Positions 22,742-31,423 of a stretch of DNA of 36,163 nucleotides are shown here, piece after piece (the stretch's first letter is position 1; every line of letters begins with the position of its first letter). The DNA lies in contig SVCU01000015.1 of the NCBI GenBank assembly GCA_015058215.1, positions 1 through 36,163 on the forward strand. The letters are read 5' to 3'. The stretch comes from Clostridiales bacterium. GTDB taxonomy: Bacteria > Bacillota > Clostridia > Peptostreptococcales > Anaerovoracaceae. Both the position numbers and the translations under genes were made by a program. A model generated the notes under the pieces. It worked only from the letters and a program-made list of their open reading frames with translations, was not told where the DNA came from and did not search any database.

Positions 22742-23389
22742 ATGACGAAAGCAGAACGGCTGCAGAAGCTGCAGCTGCGCCTTCAGGAAATGAAACAATA
22801 CGAAGACCGGCTTCATGCCCAGGGCTGCAAATACGTGGCCGGCGTGGACGAAGTGGGCCGCGGCCCTCTGGCGGGCCCCGTGGTCACCGCCGCTGTCATC
22901 CTGCCGGAAGACTTCGATCTTCTGGGCGTGGACGACTCCAAAAAGCTCAGCGAAAAGAAACGGGAAGAGCTCTTTGACCAGATCAAAGAAAAGGCTGTCT
23001 GCTGGTCCATCGGCATCAAAGACCCCGATGTGATCGACGAGATCAACATTCTGGAAGCCACCAAAGCCGCCATGACCGAAGCCATCGAAGGTCTGGAAAT
23101 CCAGCCGGACCATATCCTCATCGATGCCCTGACCCTGAAAAACGTGGACATTCCTCAGACCGGCATCATCAAGGGCGACGCAAACAGCGTCTCCATTGCC
23201 GCAGCCTCCATTCTGGCAAAAGTCACGAGGGACCGCATGATGGTGGAATACGACAGCGTGTACCCCGGTTACGGCTTCGCCTCCAACAAGGGCTACGGCA
23301 CCGCCGCCCATTACGACGGTCTCCGCCGGAACGGCATCACCCCCATCCACAGAATGTCCTTCCTGGGCAGTTTTCTGGGCACCAAATAA
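22742..23389 (+). CDS. rnhB: Ribonuclease HII
   Basis: RNase HII removes ribonucleotides from DNA and RNA primers. The 215-residue protein has the catalytic start AGVDEVGRG with D36 and E37, the mid-protein LIDAL with the next acidic residue, and the substrate-recognition GRG and Tyr-containing [14 protein letters not shown] segment. ATG at 22742 follows AGGAGG at 22731-22736. An in-frame GTG at 22721 lacks a ribosome site. The order rplS-rbgA-rnhB is conserved in many Bacillota. Confidence 0.96.
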   Translation: MTKAERLQKLQLRLQEMKQYEDRLHAQGCKYVAGVDEVGRGPLAGPVVTAAVILPEDFDLLGVDDSKKLSEKKREELFDQIKEKAVCWSIGIKDPDVIDEINILEATKAAMTEAIEGLEIQPDHILIDALTLKNVDIPQTGIIKGDANSVSIAAASILAKVTRDRMMVEYDSVYPGYGFASNKGYGTAAHYDGLRRNGITPIHRMSFLGSFLGTK

Positions 23390-23406
23390 AAGAAAAATAC
23401 GCAGAA

Positions 23407-23440
23407 AAAACGGTCTGGCCATTGATTTACAGACCGTTTT
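23407..23440 (+). terminator. Terminator of rbgA-rnhB
   Basis: An 11-bp stem (23407-23417 with 23430-23440) ends in four Ts. The U-tract is short, so read-through is possible. The hairpin overlaps the -35 of the valS promoter. Confidence 0.7.
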
Positions 23441-23450
23441 GCGGTATTAT
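23422..23450 (+). promoter_or_regulatory. Promoter of valS
   Basis: TTGATT (23422-23427) and TATTAT (23445-23450) are 17 bp apart. Only about 35 nt of leader precede the ATG, so there is no room for a T-box leader of the kind often found before synthetase genes in Bacillota. Confidence 0.65.
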
Positions 23451-23491
23451 AAAGGGTAGTTTTTATATCAATTTACAGGGAGATCAAATCT

Positions 23492-26155
23492 ATGGAAAAC
23501 AATCTGCCGAAAAATTATCAGCCGAAAGAATTCGAAGAACGAATTTACGAGACCTGGGAAAAGAACGGTGCTTTCCGCGCTTCCGCAGATCCCGATAAAA
23601 AGCCTTTCACCATCGTTATGCCGCCCCCCAACATCACCGGCCAGCTGCACATGGGTCATGCCCTTGACCACACTCTGCAGGATGTGCTGATCCGTTGGAA
23701 GCGTCTGCAGGGCTACTCCGCTCTGTGGCTGCCCGGCAGCGATCACGCCAGCATCGCCACCGAAGTCAAGGTGGTCAACAAGATCCTGGAAGAAGAAGGC
23801 AAGACCAAAGAAGAACTGGGCCGCGAAGAGTTCCTGAAGCGGGCCTGGCAGTGGAAGGAAACCTACGGTGACCGCATCACTCTCCAGTGCCGCAAGCTGG
23901 GCGATTCTTGCGACTGGGAACGTCAGCGCTTCACCATGGACGAAGGCTGCAGCGAAGCCGTTAAGGAATTCTTCCTGCGCCTCTACGAAAAAGGCCTCAT
24001 CTATCGCGGCAGCCGCATCATCAACTGGTGTCCCAGCTGCGGTACCTCTCTCTCCGACGCCGAAGTGGAACACGAAGATCAGAACGGCAAGTACTATTAC
24101 TTCCGCTATCCCGGTGAAGACGGCGGCGAAGGCATCGTAGTTGCCACCTCCCGTCCCGAAACCATGTTCGGCGACGTGGCCATCGCTGTCAACGGCGAAG
24201 ACGAACGCTACAAGGACATCGTCGGCAAGAAGGTGATCCTGCCTCTGGTGGGCAGAGCCATCCCCGTCATCGCAGACCCCTATCCCGATCCGGAAAAGGG
24301 CACCGGTGCCGTAAAGATCACCCCCGCACACGACCCCAACGACTTCGAAGTGGGTCAGCGTCATAACCTGGAAAACCTGTCCTGCATCAACGAAGATGCC
24401 ACCATGAACGCCATGGCCGGCAAGTACGAAGGCATGGACCGTTACGAATGCCGCAAGGCCTGGGTCAAGGATCTGGAAGAAGCCGGTTACCTGGTGAAGA
24501 TCGAAGACCAGGTGATCCCCGCCGGTACCTGCTACCGCTGCCACACCGTCATCGAACCCAGACTCTCCGATCAGTGGTTCGTCAAGATGGAAGAGCTGGC
24601 AAAGCCCGCCATCGAAGCAGCCAAGAGCGGCAAGCTGGTCCACGTTCCCGAACGGTTCGAAAAGATCTACCTCCACTGGCTGGAAGAAATCCGCGACTGG
24701 TGTATCTCCCGTCAGCTGTGGTGGGGTCACAGAATCCCCGCTTACTACTGCCAGGACTGCGGTGAAATGGTAGTCGCCAAGGAAATGCCCGAAGTTTGCC
24801 CCAAGTGCGGCAAGAGCCACTTCAAGCAGGACGAAGACGTTCTGGATACCTGGTTCAGCTCCGCCCTGTGGCCCTTCAGCACCATGGGCTGGCCCAATGA
24901 AACCGAAGATCTGAAGTATTTCTATCCCACCGACGTTCTGGTCACCGGCTACGATATCATTTTCTTCTGGGTCGTCCGCATGGTCTTCTCCGCACTGGAA
25001 TGCACCGGTGAAGTACCCTTCAAGCACGTTTACGTCCACGGTCTGGTTCGCGACGCCGAAGGCCGCAAGATGTCCAAGTCTCTGGGCAACGGCATCGACC
25101 CCCTGGATATGATCGACCAGTACGGTACCGATGCTCTGCGCTTCATGCTGGCCACCGGTATCGCTCCCGGCAGCGACATCCGCTTCAAGCAGGACCGTCT
25201 GGAATCCTGCCGCAACTTCGCCAACAAGCTGTGGAACGCCAGCCGCTTCGTCATCATGAACCTGCAGGACGAAAACGGCGACTTCCTGCCCATGGCAGAA
25301 GGGGAACTGTCCCAGCTGGCTCTGAAGGACGAAGATAAGTGGATCCTGTCCCTGATCAACGAAGTGGCCAAGGATGCCACCACCAATCTGGACAACTTCG
25401 ACCTGGCTCTGGCCGGTCAGAAGATCCAGGAACTGATCTGGAACGGCTTCTGCGACTGGTACATCGAACTGGTAAAGAGCCGCCTCTACGAAGGCGAAGA
25501 AGAAGATAAGAAGGTGGCACGCCGCGTGCTGGTCAGCGCTCTGGAAACCCTGCTGACCCTGCTGCACCCCTTCATGCCCTTCATCACCGAAGAAATCTGG
25601 AGCTACCTGCCCGACCGCAAGACCATGCTGATCCAGGCAGAATGGCCCGTATACGACGAAGCCAAGAAGTACGATGCCGAAGTTGCCCGTGTGGAACTGG
25701 CTATGGCCATCATCCGCAGCATCCGCAACATCCGCGTGGAAGCCGATGCAGCTCCCTCCAAGAAGCTGCGCGCCGTCATCCTGGCCAAGAATGCCGCTGA
25801 CGTACAGGCGGAAGAAAAGCACATCTGCAAGATGGCAGGCATCTCCGAGATCACCTTTGCGGCTTCCAAGAGCGAAGTGCCCGAAGAAGTAATGTCCGCT
25901 GTTGTGGACGGTGCCGAAATCTACATTCCCCTGGACGACCTGCTGGATTATAAGGCGGAATTTGAACGTCTGCAGAAGGAAGAAGCCAGACTGCAGGGCG
26001 AAGTGAAGAGAATCGGCGGCATGCTCTCCAATCAGGCCTTCGTTTCCAAGGCTCCCGAAAAGGTAGTCAACACCGAACGGGAAAAGCTTGCCAAGGCAGA
26101 AGAAATGCTGGGCAAGGTGAAGGAACGCCTGGAAATGGTGGCAAAGAAGCTGTAA
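23492..26155 (+). CDS. valS: Valine--tRNA ligase
   Basis: ValRS charges tRNA-Val. The 887-residue class I synthetase has HMGH at 53-56, the editing domain with [12 protein letters not shown], the anticodon-adjacent [18 protein letters not shown] segment, KMSKS at 526-530 and a C-terminal coiled coil (residues about 815-887) typical of ValRS. Length and domain order are normal. GGGAG lies upstream of the ATG at 23492. folC follows after 14 nt, an arrangement seen in many Bacillota. Confidence 0.98.
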   Translation: MENNLPKNYQPKEFEERIYETWEKNGAFRASADPDKKPFTIVMPPPNITGQLHMGHALDHTLQDVLIRWKRLQGYSALWLPGSDHASIATEVKVVNKILEEEGKTKEELGREEFLKRAWQWKETYGDRITLQCRKLGDSCDWERQRFTMDEGCSEAVKEFFLRLYEKGLIYRGSRIINWCPSCGTSLSDAEVEHEDQNGKYYYFRYPGEDGGEGIVVATSRPETMFGDVAIAVNGEDERYKDIVGKKVILPLVGRAIPVIADPYPDPEKGTGAVKITPAHDPNDFEVGQRHNLENLSCINEDATMNAMAGKYEGMDRYECRKAWVKDLEEAGYLVKIEDQVIPAGTCYRCHTVIEPRLSDQWFVKMEELAKPAIEAAKSGKLVHVPERFEKIYLHWLEEIRDWCISRQLWWGHRIPAYYCQDCGEMVVAKEMPEVCPKCGKSHFKQDEDVLDTWFSSALWPFSTMGWPNETEDLKYFYPTDVLVTGYDIIFFWVVRMVFSALECTGEVPFKHVYVHGLVRDAEGRKMSKSLGNGIDPLDMIDQYGTDALRFMLATGIAPGSDIRFKQDRLESCRNFANKLWNASRFVIMNLQDENGDFLPMAEGELSQLALKDEDKWILSLINEVAKDATTNLDNFDLALAGQKIQELIWNGFCDWYIELVKSRLYEGEEEDKKVARRVLVSALETLLTLLHPFMPFITEEIWSYLPDRKTMLIQAEWPVYDEAKKYDAEVARVELAMAIIRSIRNIRVEADAAPSKKLRAVILAKNAADVQAEEKHICKMAGISEITFAASKSEVPEEVMSAVVDGAEIYIPLDDLLDYKAEFERLQKEEARLQGEVKRIGGMLSNQAFVSKAPEKVVNTEREKLAKAEEMLGKVKERLEMVAKKL

Positions 26156-26169
26156 AAGAGGCGAATAAA

Positions 26170-27501
26170 ATGGCAATGACTTACGAAGAAACACTGGCTA
26201 AAATCCACAATTTTGACAAGTTTGGCAGCCGTCTCGGTCTGGAACGGATGAAGAAGCTTCTGGAACTTCTGGGCGATCCTCAGAAGGGTATGAAGGTGAT
26301 CCACGTGGCCGGCACCAACGGCAAGGGCTCCACCTGCCGCTACCTGTACTGCATGCTGCAGCAGGCCGGTTACAAAGTGGGCCTCTACACGTCTCCTTAC
26401 CTGGAACGGTTCACGGAACGAATCGAATTCAACGGGGAAGAGATCTCTCACGAAGACCTGGCCGTCTGCACCGAAGCCGTTCTGGCTCAGGTAGATGCCA
26501 TGCTCAAGATGGGTCTGGAATCTCCCACGGAATTTGAAGTGGTCACCGCCATCTGTTTCTATTATCTGAGCAAGAAGCCCGTGGACTATCTGGTACTGGA
26601 AGTGGGCATGGGCGGCAGCGGCGACTCCACCAACGTGATGGAACAGGTGCTGGCATCCGTCATCACCTCCATTTCCTACGACCATATGCAGGTCCTGGGC
26701 AATTCCCTGGAAGAGATCGCGCTGAACAAGGCCGGTATCATCAAGCCCGGCTGCCCCGTTATTTCCCACGTGAAGGATCCCGGCGCTGACGTGATCCGCA
26801 AGGTGGCGGAAGAAAAGGGCTGTGCCTACTACGATCTCCGTCAGGAAGAAGTGCGCGACATCAAGAAGGGCATCGGCGGCTACGGCTTCACCGTGGATTT
26901 CCTGGGTCAGCCCCTGGAAATTCAGCTGTCCATGCTGGGGATGCACCAGATCGAGAACGCCAAGTGCGCTCTCAAGGTGCTGGAAGTTCTGGTGGAAAAC
27001 GGTCAGCTCACCATCAGCAGAGAAGACATTCAAAAGGGTATTCTCAAGGCTGTGCAGACCGGCCGTTTTGAAATTCTGAAGCGGGAAGATCCCATCGTGG
27101 TCATCGACGGCGCCCATAACGACGACGGCGTCCGTTCTCTGGTGGCGGCGGTGAAGGACAACCTGGCCGGCAAGAAGATCCTCATGATCGTGGGCATCCT
27201 TGCCGATAAAGAAGTGGAAGCCATGCTGAAGCAGCTGCTGGAGATCGGTGCCGATATGGCGGCCACCGAACCCGACAATCCGCGGAAGCTTTCTTCTGCA
27301 GAACTGGCACAGGTCATTCGGGGATTGGGGGTCCCCTGTGAAGATGTGGGCGAATTCGATACCGCCTGCGATTATGCACTGAGCCGCAAGGACGATTACG
27401 ATGTGATCCTGTTCTCCGGTTCTCTGTATCTCATTGGGAAAATCAGGGAGAGATTAACAAATGGAAAAGGTAAAGAGCAGAAAGGTCTTGCTGATCTATA
27501 A
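26170..27501 (+). CDS. folC: Folylpolyglutamate synthase / dihydrofolate synthase
   Basis: FolC adds glutamate to folates (and, in bifunctional forms, to dihydropteroate). The 443-residue protein has the ATP-binding GTNGKGST at 48-55, YTSPYLERFTERI, EVGMGGSGDSTNV and the C-terminal domain opening VVIDGAHNDDG. Whether it is bifunctional cannot be judged. ATG at 26170 follows AGAGG. The last 41 nt overlap the start of the lipid kinase gene. Confidence 0.95.
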   Translation: MAMTYEETLAKIHNFDKFGSRLGLERMKKLLELLGDPQKGMKVIHVAGTNGKGSTCRYLYCMLQQAGYKVGLYTSPYLERFTERIEFNGEEISHEDLAVCTEAVLAQVDAMLKMGLESPTEFEVVTAICFYYLSKKPVDYLVLEVGMGGSGDSTNVMEQVLASVITSISYDHMQVLGNSLEEIALNKAGIIKPGCPVISHVKDPGADVIRKVAEEKGCAYYDLRQEEVRDIKKGIGGYGFTVDFLGQPLEIQLSMLGMHQIENAKCALKVLEVLVENGQLTISREDIQKGILKAVQTGRFEILKREDPIVVIDGAHNDDGVRSLVAAVKDNLAGKKILMIVGILADKEVEAMLKQLLEIGADMAATEPDNPRKLSSAELAQVIRGLGVPCEDVGEFDTACDYALSRKDDYDVILFSGSLYLIGKIRERLTNGKGKEQKGLADL

Positions 27502-28384
27502 CCCGGCTTCCGGGAACGGTCTGTTCAAATCCAAACTGGATGAGATCATCATGCTGTTCCAGAAGAGAGGGCTTTTTGTGACCCCGGTGCGGGCTGATCG
27601 CAGAGATCTGATCGAAGAAATTTTTCAGCACATTACAGAAGACGAGTTCCGCAAGGTCATCGTGGCCGGCGGTGACGGCACCATCAACGTGGTGGTGAAC
27701 GCCATGCTGAACGCAGGGAAAAACCTGCCCCTGGCCGTGTTCCCGGCCGGTACTGCCAACGATTTCGCCTATTACTTCGACATTCCCACCCGGATCGAAG
27801 ATATGGTGAACGTGGCCTGCGGCGAACATTACACCACCATCGACCTGGGCATGGCCAACGATAAATATTTCATCAATGTGGCCGCCATGGGCTTCATGGT
27901 GGATGTGAGCCAGAAGACGGACCCGGAACTGAAAAACACCCTGGGCCAGCTGGCCTACTACCTGCGGGGTGCGGAAGAGGTGACCAAGATCCGTCCTCTC
28001 ACCGTGCGCCTCACCAGCGAAGAATACACCGGCGAAGAAAAAATGTACTTCATGGTGGTCATGAACGGCCGCTCTGCCGGCGGTTTTAAGCAGGTGGGCG
28101 GGTCCTCCCGCATCGACGACGGTCTGCTGGATGTGATCCTCTTCCGGGAAATGAACATCCTGGAATTCCCCACACTGCTGCTGTCCATCCTGCAGGGCAA
28201 TCACGTGGAGAACAAGCACGTTCTGAACTTCAAGACCAAGCGGGTGCTGATCGAGTCCGACGACGATTTCGGCACCGATGTGGACGGCGAGCATTGCCCC
28301 CGTCTGCCGCTGGAGATCAAGGTGCTGCCCGGAAAGCTGAAGGTGGCCACCTGGGCCGACGGCACGGAGCCGCCCCGCTGGTAA
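27461..28384 (+). CDS. Diacylglycerol/lipid kinase family protein (YegS/BmrU type)
   Basis: The 307-residue protein has the N-terminal nucleotide fold with YNPASGNG at 13-20, the catalytic GGDGT at 70-74, PAGTANDFA near 105 and the C-terminal beta-rich lipid-binding domain with DDGLLDVILF. It probably phosphorylates a lipid such as diacylglycerol at the membrane. GGGAGA precedes the ATG at 27461, inside the end of folC. A strong terminator follows about 65 nt after the stop. Confidence 0.92.
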   Translation: MEKVKSRKVLLIYNPASGNGLFKSKLDEIIMLFQKRGLFVTPVRADRRDLIEEIFQHITEDEFRKVIVAGGDGTINVVVNAMLNAGKNLPLAVFPAGTANDFAYYFDIPTRIEDMVNVACGEHYTTIDLGMANDKYFINVAAMGFMVDVSQKTDPELKNTLGQLAYYLRGAEEVTKIRPLTVRLTSEEYTGEEKMYFMVVMNGRSAGGFKQVGGSSRIDDGLLDVILFREMNILEFPTLLLSILQGNHVENKHVLNFKTKRVLIESDDDFGTDVDGEHCPRLPLEIKVLPGKLKVATWADGTEPPRW

Positions 28385-28449
28385 GGCGGATCTCCAGGCG
28401 ACGGGAACGAAGCGAAAACCCGATAGACGGAACAAATTTAAAGAAACAA

Positions 28450-28487
28450 AAAGAACCGACAAAAGTTTTGTCGGTTCTTTTTTCTTT
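28450..28487. terminator. Bidirectional terminator
   Basis: A perfect palindrome of 15-bp arms (28450-28464 and 28466-28480) is flanked by As on the left and a run of Ts on the right. It serves the lipid kinase gene on the plus strand and the hydrolase operon on the minus strand. Confidence 0.9.
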
Positions 28488-28534
28488 GCTGAAATTATCC
28501 CCTGAAAAAGGGTTTCAATACAACTGCAGTGAGT

Positions 28535-29470
28535 TCAGTTGGAAGAAACCCGATGGATCCAGGACGCAAGGTCATCCAGCACTTCGCTGGCAATGTGGCG
28601 CTCTACAGCGAATTCTTTCCGTGCATTGGCAATGCCCTCGTACAGGGCGGGCACAAAGGCGTGGTTCAGGCCGTCGTACAGTTTGAAGGCAGCATCGGGA
28701 TGGTTCTGCAGAAGTTCCCGGTAGGCGGTGAAATCGGTGTCCGCTTTCACCTGAGAATCTTTTTCCCCTTGCAGTACCAGAACCGGAGTTTCCAGCTGTT
28801 TCAAGTAGTCTTCGGCAGGGTGCAGACCCATTTCCTTGAAATAGTAGAGGGTGACACCGCCGGCATACTTTTCGGCTTTTGCTTCCTCGTCGGAAAGAGC
28901 ATAGAGGTTTGCAAACCTTTTCTCAAAAGTGGAAAGCTGCTTTTGCAGGATTCGTTTGGTCAGGCCCCTGGAGGTTTTTAAAAGTTCGCCGATCTGGTCT
29001 AAAAGAACGGTTTCCAGGGTTCGAAGGGTACCGGCCATCAAGACCAAACCCTTGAAATTTCCACCTTCTGCGTGGATGCGGGGAGCCAGCATGGCACCCA
29101 TGCTGTGGCCGACGATGAATACCTTTTGGGGATCGATGCGGTTGTCCTGTCGCAGAAGATCTGCAGCCAGAAGGGCATCCTCGAGCACTTCTTCTTTGAC
29201 GGTCAAGTTGTTTTTATAAGCGCGCAGCAGCTTTGCACCGTGGGCGAAGGTGCGTTTATCATAGCGGAGGGAGGCGATGCCGCGGGCAGCCAGACCTTCC
29301 GCAAGGTCTTTGAAGGGAGTCAGTTTGCCCACTTTTTCATCCATGTTGCTGGAACCGGATCCGTGGACGAAAACTGCGGCGGGGAAGGGCCCGTTTCCCT
29401 CCGGCAGCGTCAGCATGCCCTTCAGGGGATAGGGAGTATCGTTTCCGACAATAACAGGGATTTGCAGCAT
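28535..29470 (-). CDS. Alpha/beta hydrolase, dienelactone hydrolase/BAAT type
   Basis: The 311-residue protein has the oxyanion region VFVHGSGSSN near residue 35, the nucleophile elbow GHSMGA with Ser123, an acid residue in LQGEKDSQV and a histidine in GLNHAF. It resembles serine esterases or acyltransferases that act on small esters, with unknown substrate. ATG at 29470 follows AAGGAGG and overlaps the stop of the upstream gene by one base (TAATG). The frame extends to 29593 only through the upstream gene. It is the last gene of a three-gene minus-strand operon led by a YtrA-type regulator. Confidence 0.9.
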   Translation of the reverse strand: MLQIPVIVGNDTPYPLKGMLTLPEGNGPFPAAVFVHGSGSSNMDEKVGKLTPFKDLAEGLAARGIASLRYDKRTFAHGAKLLRAYKNNLTVKEEVLEDALLAADLLRQDNRIDPQKVFIVGHSMGAMLAPRIHAEGGNFKGLVLMAGTLRTLETVLLDQIGELLKTSRGLTKRILQKQLSTFEKRFANLYALSDEEAKAEKYAGGVTLYYFKEMGLHPAEDYLKQLETPVLVLQGEKDSQVKADTDFTAYRELLQNHPDAAFKLYDGLNHAFVPALYEGIANARKEFAVERHIASEVLDDLASWIHRVSSN

Positions 29471-30825
29471 TACAGGGCCTCCTTCAGGGTTTCGTACAGG
29501 GCGCGGGTTTCGGCCGCATCGCGGCTGCCCAGCAGATAAGTTTTGCCGCCCGCCTCGATCAGCAGGAAGGGCTTCACGGTGGGATCCAGGCACACCTTTA
29601 AAGACCCCAGAGTTTTGGAACTGAAGTTGCCGCCCAGGAAGTTTTCCGTGGCGGTGCCCCAGGTACGGGAGAGGCGTTTCGGCAGCTCTTCCAGAAGCTG
29701 TATGGATTCCATAGAATCCAGGGGAATCTCGTAGGAGGTGCCGCCGCAGTCGGCCAGAAGCACTTCTTCGTCAGCGGTTTCTTCGGTGATGATGAGTTCC
29801 ATGGGACCGCCCACTGCAGCATCCAGAATGAGGCCGGTGAAGGGCAGGGCCAGCAGCAGAACCAGAGTGAAGATCATGAACACCTTGCCGGCGGGACGGG
29901 CGATGTTGACCGTGGTATTGGTGCCGACACGGTAGTTGACGATGGTGCGGGAATCCTTGGGATTGCAGTAGAGCACGCCGCCCAGCCAGTAATCGTCTTC
30001 GTCCACATAGGAGCCGCTGCCGCTGGAGGCGGTCAGCTTTTCCTGGAGAGCCCGGGTGCGGAATTCCACCAGCAGCACGGCGATGACGATGCCCACCGCG
30101 ATGAGGAAGAACAGGATGCCGCCCAGCAGGGGCAGGAGGGTGTACAGGCTCATGGAGATGGAAAGCAGGGCGAAGCTGTAGGCGCAGAGCAGCCACAGCA
30201 GGCTCCAGTTTCGGCGGCGGATGCGGGTGAGGGCTCGGGTCAGATCGGCGTTTTCATCCACTTTTTCGGCCTTGTTGCGATAAAGGTAGTTGTCACCGAA
30301 CCAGGAGAACAGGACCAGCAGACTATCCACCAGGACCACGGGCCAAACGTTGAGATCCCAAAGCAGGGGCAGAAGGCCCAGAAGGAAGGCGGGAACGTAC
30401 AGCCAGGGGGAGAGGCGGCGTTCTTCGGGGATCAGGGAGAGATCCACGGAGATGGAAGTCTGGGGTGCTTGCGCCCAGCCTTTCTCGCGCTTCAGGGTTT
30501 TCAGATCCCGGTTGCAGAGCACGTAGGGAATGTAAGGCACAAGAATGCAGAGATCGATCCAGATCAGCCAGAGGGTCATGGTCAGGCTGAAACTTTTGAC
30601 GAAAATGCAGGGCAGGGCGATGACCACCAGCCCGATGGTGACCAGCCGCAGTTCCTTTATGAAACGGGCCAGACGCTGCTGCACTTCGGGATCCATGCGG
30701 CCGTCGATGGGGAAGGTGACGCCGATGGCGATGTTCTTTTTAAATTTGGCTTCGTTGCGCATCATGCCGCTGATCAGGAAGGGCATCCAGATCATGGAGA
30801 GCCAGAGAATGATGGTAAAGGTCAT
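29470..30825 (-). CDS. DUF1648/DUF5808-type integral membrane protein
   Basis: The 451-residue protein has about ten hydrophobic segments. The N-terminal part carries the DUF1648-like segment IAIGVTFP with a soluble loop. The middle contains DDYWLGGVLYCNPKDSRTIVNYRVG, recognised here as the DUF5808 pattern. A C-terminal soluble domain of about 110 residues resembles a PH-like fold. The function is unknown; such proteins usually travel with YtrA-family GntR regulators in Bacillota and are suspected to sense envelope stress. ATG at 30825 follows GAGGAGGG and overlaps the regulator stop as ATGA. Confidence 0.8.
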   Translation of the reverse strand: MTFTIILWLSMIWMPFLISGMMRNEAKFKKNIAIGVTFPIDGRMDPEVQQRLARFIKELRLVTIGLVVIALPCIFVKSFSLTMTLWLIWIDLCILVPYIPYVLCNRDLKTLKREKGWAQAPQTSISVDLSLIPEERRLSPWLYVPAFLLGLLPLLWDLNVWPVVLVDSLLVLFSWFGDNYLYRNKAEKVDENADLTRALTRIRRRNWSLLWLLCAYSFALLSISMSLYTLLPLLGGILFFLIAVGIVIAVLLVEFRTRALQEKLTASSGSGSYVDEDDYWLGGVLYCNPKDSRTIVNYRVGTNTTVNIARPAGKVFMIFTLVLLLALPFTGLILDAAVGGPMELIITEETADEEVLLADCGGTSYEIPLDSMESIQLLEELPKRLSRTWGTATENFLGGNFSSKTLGSLKVCLDPTVKPFLLIEAGGKTYLLGSRDAAETRALYETLKEAL

Positions 30826-31196
30826 TTGTTTCCCTCCTCGTACAGGGTCTCGCACAGGGCGAGAACTTCTTCTTTATTCATGCCGGAAAGGCGCAGCTCG
30901 GAAAGATGCAGGCGCAGTGCCTGCAGGGTCTCCGGGGAAAGGGGAGCGGCGCTTTCGCTGCGGGGAGCGATGACGGTGCCGCTGCGGCGGTCTGTCAGAA
31001 TATAACCTTCCTGCTTCAGAAGCTGGTAGGCCTTGCTGACGGTCATCATGTTGATGCCGCTTTCTTCCGCGAGGGCACGGATGGTGGGAAGCTTTTCGCC
31101 GGACAGTAGTTTGCCCTCTGCGATGCCGATGACGATCTGGTTTCGGATCTGCAGATAGAGAGGCGTATCGCTGGAAAAGTCAAAGTGTAATAGCAT
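30822..31196 (-). CDS. GntR family transcriptional regulator, YtrA subfamily
   Basis: The 124-residue protein has an N-terminal winged helix (residues about 8-75; LPTIRALAEESGINMMTVSKAYQ is the recognition part) and the short C-terminal tail typical of YtrA, with no ligand domain. Such regulators repress their own operon together with membrane-protein genes. ATG at 31196 has GGAGG 6 nt upstream; an upstream in-frame TTG at 31202 is less likely. A perfect inverted repeat overlies its promoter, consistent with autoregulation. Confidence 0.93.
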   Translation of the reverse strand: MLLHFDFSSDTPLYLQIRNQIVIGIAEGKLLSGEKLPTIRALAEESGINMMTVSKAYQLLKQEGYILTDRRSGTVIAPRSESAAPLSPETLQALRLHLSELRLSGMNKEEVLALCETLYEEGNK

Positions 31197-31208
31197 GGGC
31201 AACCTCCT

Positions 31209-31242
31209 TTTGTATTATTAACTATAATGCAAATAATACAAA
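31209..31242. promoter_or_regulatory. Probable operator of the YtrA-type regulator
   Basis: A perfect 11-bp inverted repeat (TTTGTATTATT at 31209-31219 and its complement at 31232-31242, 12-bp spacer) covers the promoter -10 and most of the -35/-10 spacer. The position fits repression by the GntR protein encoded just downstream. Confidence 0.8.
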
Positions 31243-31249
31243 TTGTCAA
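31221..31249 (-). promoter_or_regulatory. Promoter of the GntR-membrane protein-hydrolase operon
   Basis: On the minus strand a consensus TTGACA (31244-31249) and TATAGT (31221-31226) are 17 bp apart. The leader is short (about 20 nt). Confidence 0.85.
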
Positions 31250-31260
31250 GAGGGGGATGG

Positions 31261-31287
31261 TGTCGAATTTTGTCGAAAAATGCCGAA
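31261..31287 (+). promoter_or_regulatory. Three phased Spo0A-box-like heptamers
   Basis: TGTCGAA at 31261, TGTCGAA at 31271 and TGCCGAA at 31281 all match TGNCGAA, the Spo0A box, in the same orientation and exactly 10 bp apart. They lie 12 bp upstream of the -35 of the GntR operon and 42 bp upstream of the tad -35. Confidence 0.6.
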
Positions 31288-31305
31288 AGAAAAATGGAAG
31301 GAAAT

Positions 31306-31320
31306 GGCAAATAAATTGCC
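31306..31320. promoter_or_regulatory. Near-palindrome upstream of the tad promoter
   Basis: GGCAAATAAATTGCC has five matched outer bases and one mismatch. It ends 8 bp before the tad -35 and shares about 10 of 15 positions with the palindrome at 31365-31379. Confidence 0.4.
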
Positions 31321-31328
31321 GGAAGGGA

Positions 31329-31358
31329 TTGACAGAAAATGGAAATGCATGCTATAGT
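31329..31358 (+). promoter_or_regulatory. Promoter of the tad operon
   Basis: TTGACA (31329-31334) and TATAGT (31353-31358) are 18 bp apart, with TGC before the -10. The start would fall near 31365, inside a perfect 15-bp palindrome. Confidence 0.8.
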
Positions 31359-31364
31359 ACGAAC

Positions 31365-31379
31365 TGTAAATAATTTACA
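31365..31379. promoter_or_regulatory. Perfect palindrome at the tad transcription start
   Basis: TGTAAATAATTTACA is a perfect 7-1-7 palindrome located at the predicted +1. A second inverted repeat (ACAAATCG/CGATTTGT, 31377-31398) follows and may form a 5' hairpin. The position suggests repression; the binding protein is unknown. Confidence 0.5.
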
Positions 31380-31423
31380 AATCGATTTGCCGATTTGTAG
31401 TTTCGAAAGGAGAGAAGGGGAGT

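Noticed and set aside
23468..26194. A 908-codon open frame on the minus strand opposite valS
   Set aside because: It lies entirely over valS. The antisense frame is a by-product of biased codon use; its sequence is low-complexity and lacks a ribosome site.
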